A stretch of DNA of 6,693 bases from JANWZL01 sp037445185 (lineage in GTDB: Bacteria > Pseudomonadota > Gammaproteobacteria > Burkholderiales > Thiobacillaceae). Below are positions 6,677 through 6,693 of the stretch, piece by piece. The stretch spans positions 1-6,693 of the forward strand of contig JBBIKZ010000124.1 of NCBI GenBank assembly GCA_037445185.1, written 5' to 3'. How positions within the stretch are numbered: the stretch's first letter is position 1; each line of letters starts with the position of its first letter. The notes below the pieces were generated by a model, which did not search any database, had not been told where the DNA came from, and was given only the letters and a program-made list of their open reading frames with translations. Position numbers and translations under genes: made by a program.

Positions 6677-6693
6677 ATTGCAGGCTGGCTTTA

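Overview
This GC-rich window looks like the dnaA/rpmH replication-origin neighbourhood of a betaproteobacterial chromosome. Every intact gene except the last belongs to a universally recognisable housekeeping family. The betaproteobacterial assignment is inferred by eye. It rests on the YidC C-terminal half (Lys instead of Arg in the hydrophilic groove, and the phenylalanine run before PAGLVLYW), the DnaA domain I and C-terminus, and the gene order. I cannot name a genus.

Layout. Two gene blocks diverge from a 153-bp spacer at about 2650-2802. Leftward (minus strand) lie dnaA (2649 to 1282), a 200-bp intergenic gap, and dnaN (1081 to the window edge, missing only its last few codons). Rightward (plus strand) lie rpmH, rnpA, yidC and mnmE, packed with overlaps or zero spacing between 2803 and 6315. 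A convergent minus-strand gene for an unrecognised protein of about 109 residues (6676 to 6347) closes the window; its start may lie beyond the right edge.

Regulation visible in the sequence. The spacer holds two back-to-back sigma70-type promoters, one for rpmH (TTGACA, 18 bp, TCTAAT) and one for dnaA (CTGCCA, 17 bp, extended -10 TACAAT). Their -35 elements are only 12 bp apart. The dnaA-dnaN gap holds one perfect DnaA box, one single-mismatch box and weaker matches, so it is the best oriC or DnaA-autoregulation candidate here. A perfect 11-bp hairpin followed by a short T run sits inside the start of rnpA. It is a plausible attenuator that would let L34 be made in excess of RNase P protein.

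How the genes work together: DnaA and the beta clamp initiate and sustain DNA replication; L34 is a ribosomal protein; RnpA is the protein subunit of RNase P; YidC inserts membrane proteins; MnmE modifies tRNA wobble uridines. The usual small yidD gene between rnpA and yidC is missing: the rnpA stop codon directly abuts the yidC start. I found no mobile element, CRISPR array, rRNA or tRNA gene, and nothing that looks like a novel multi-gene system.
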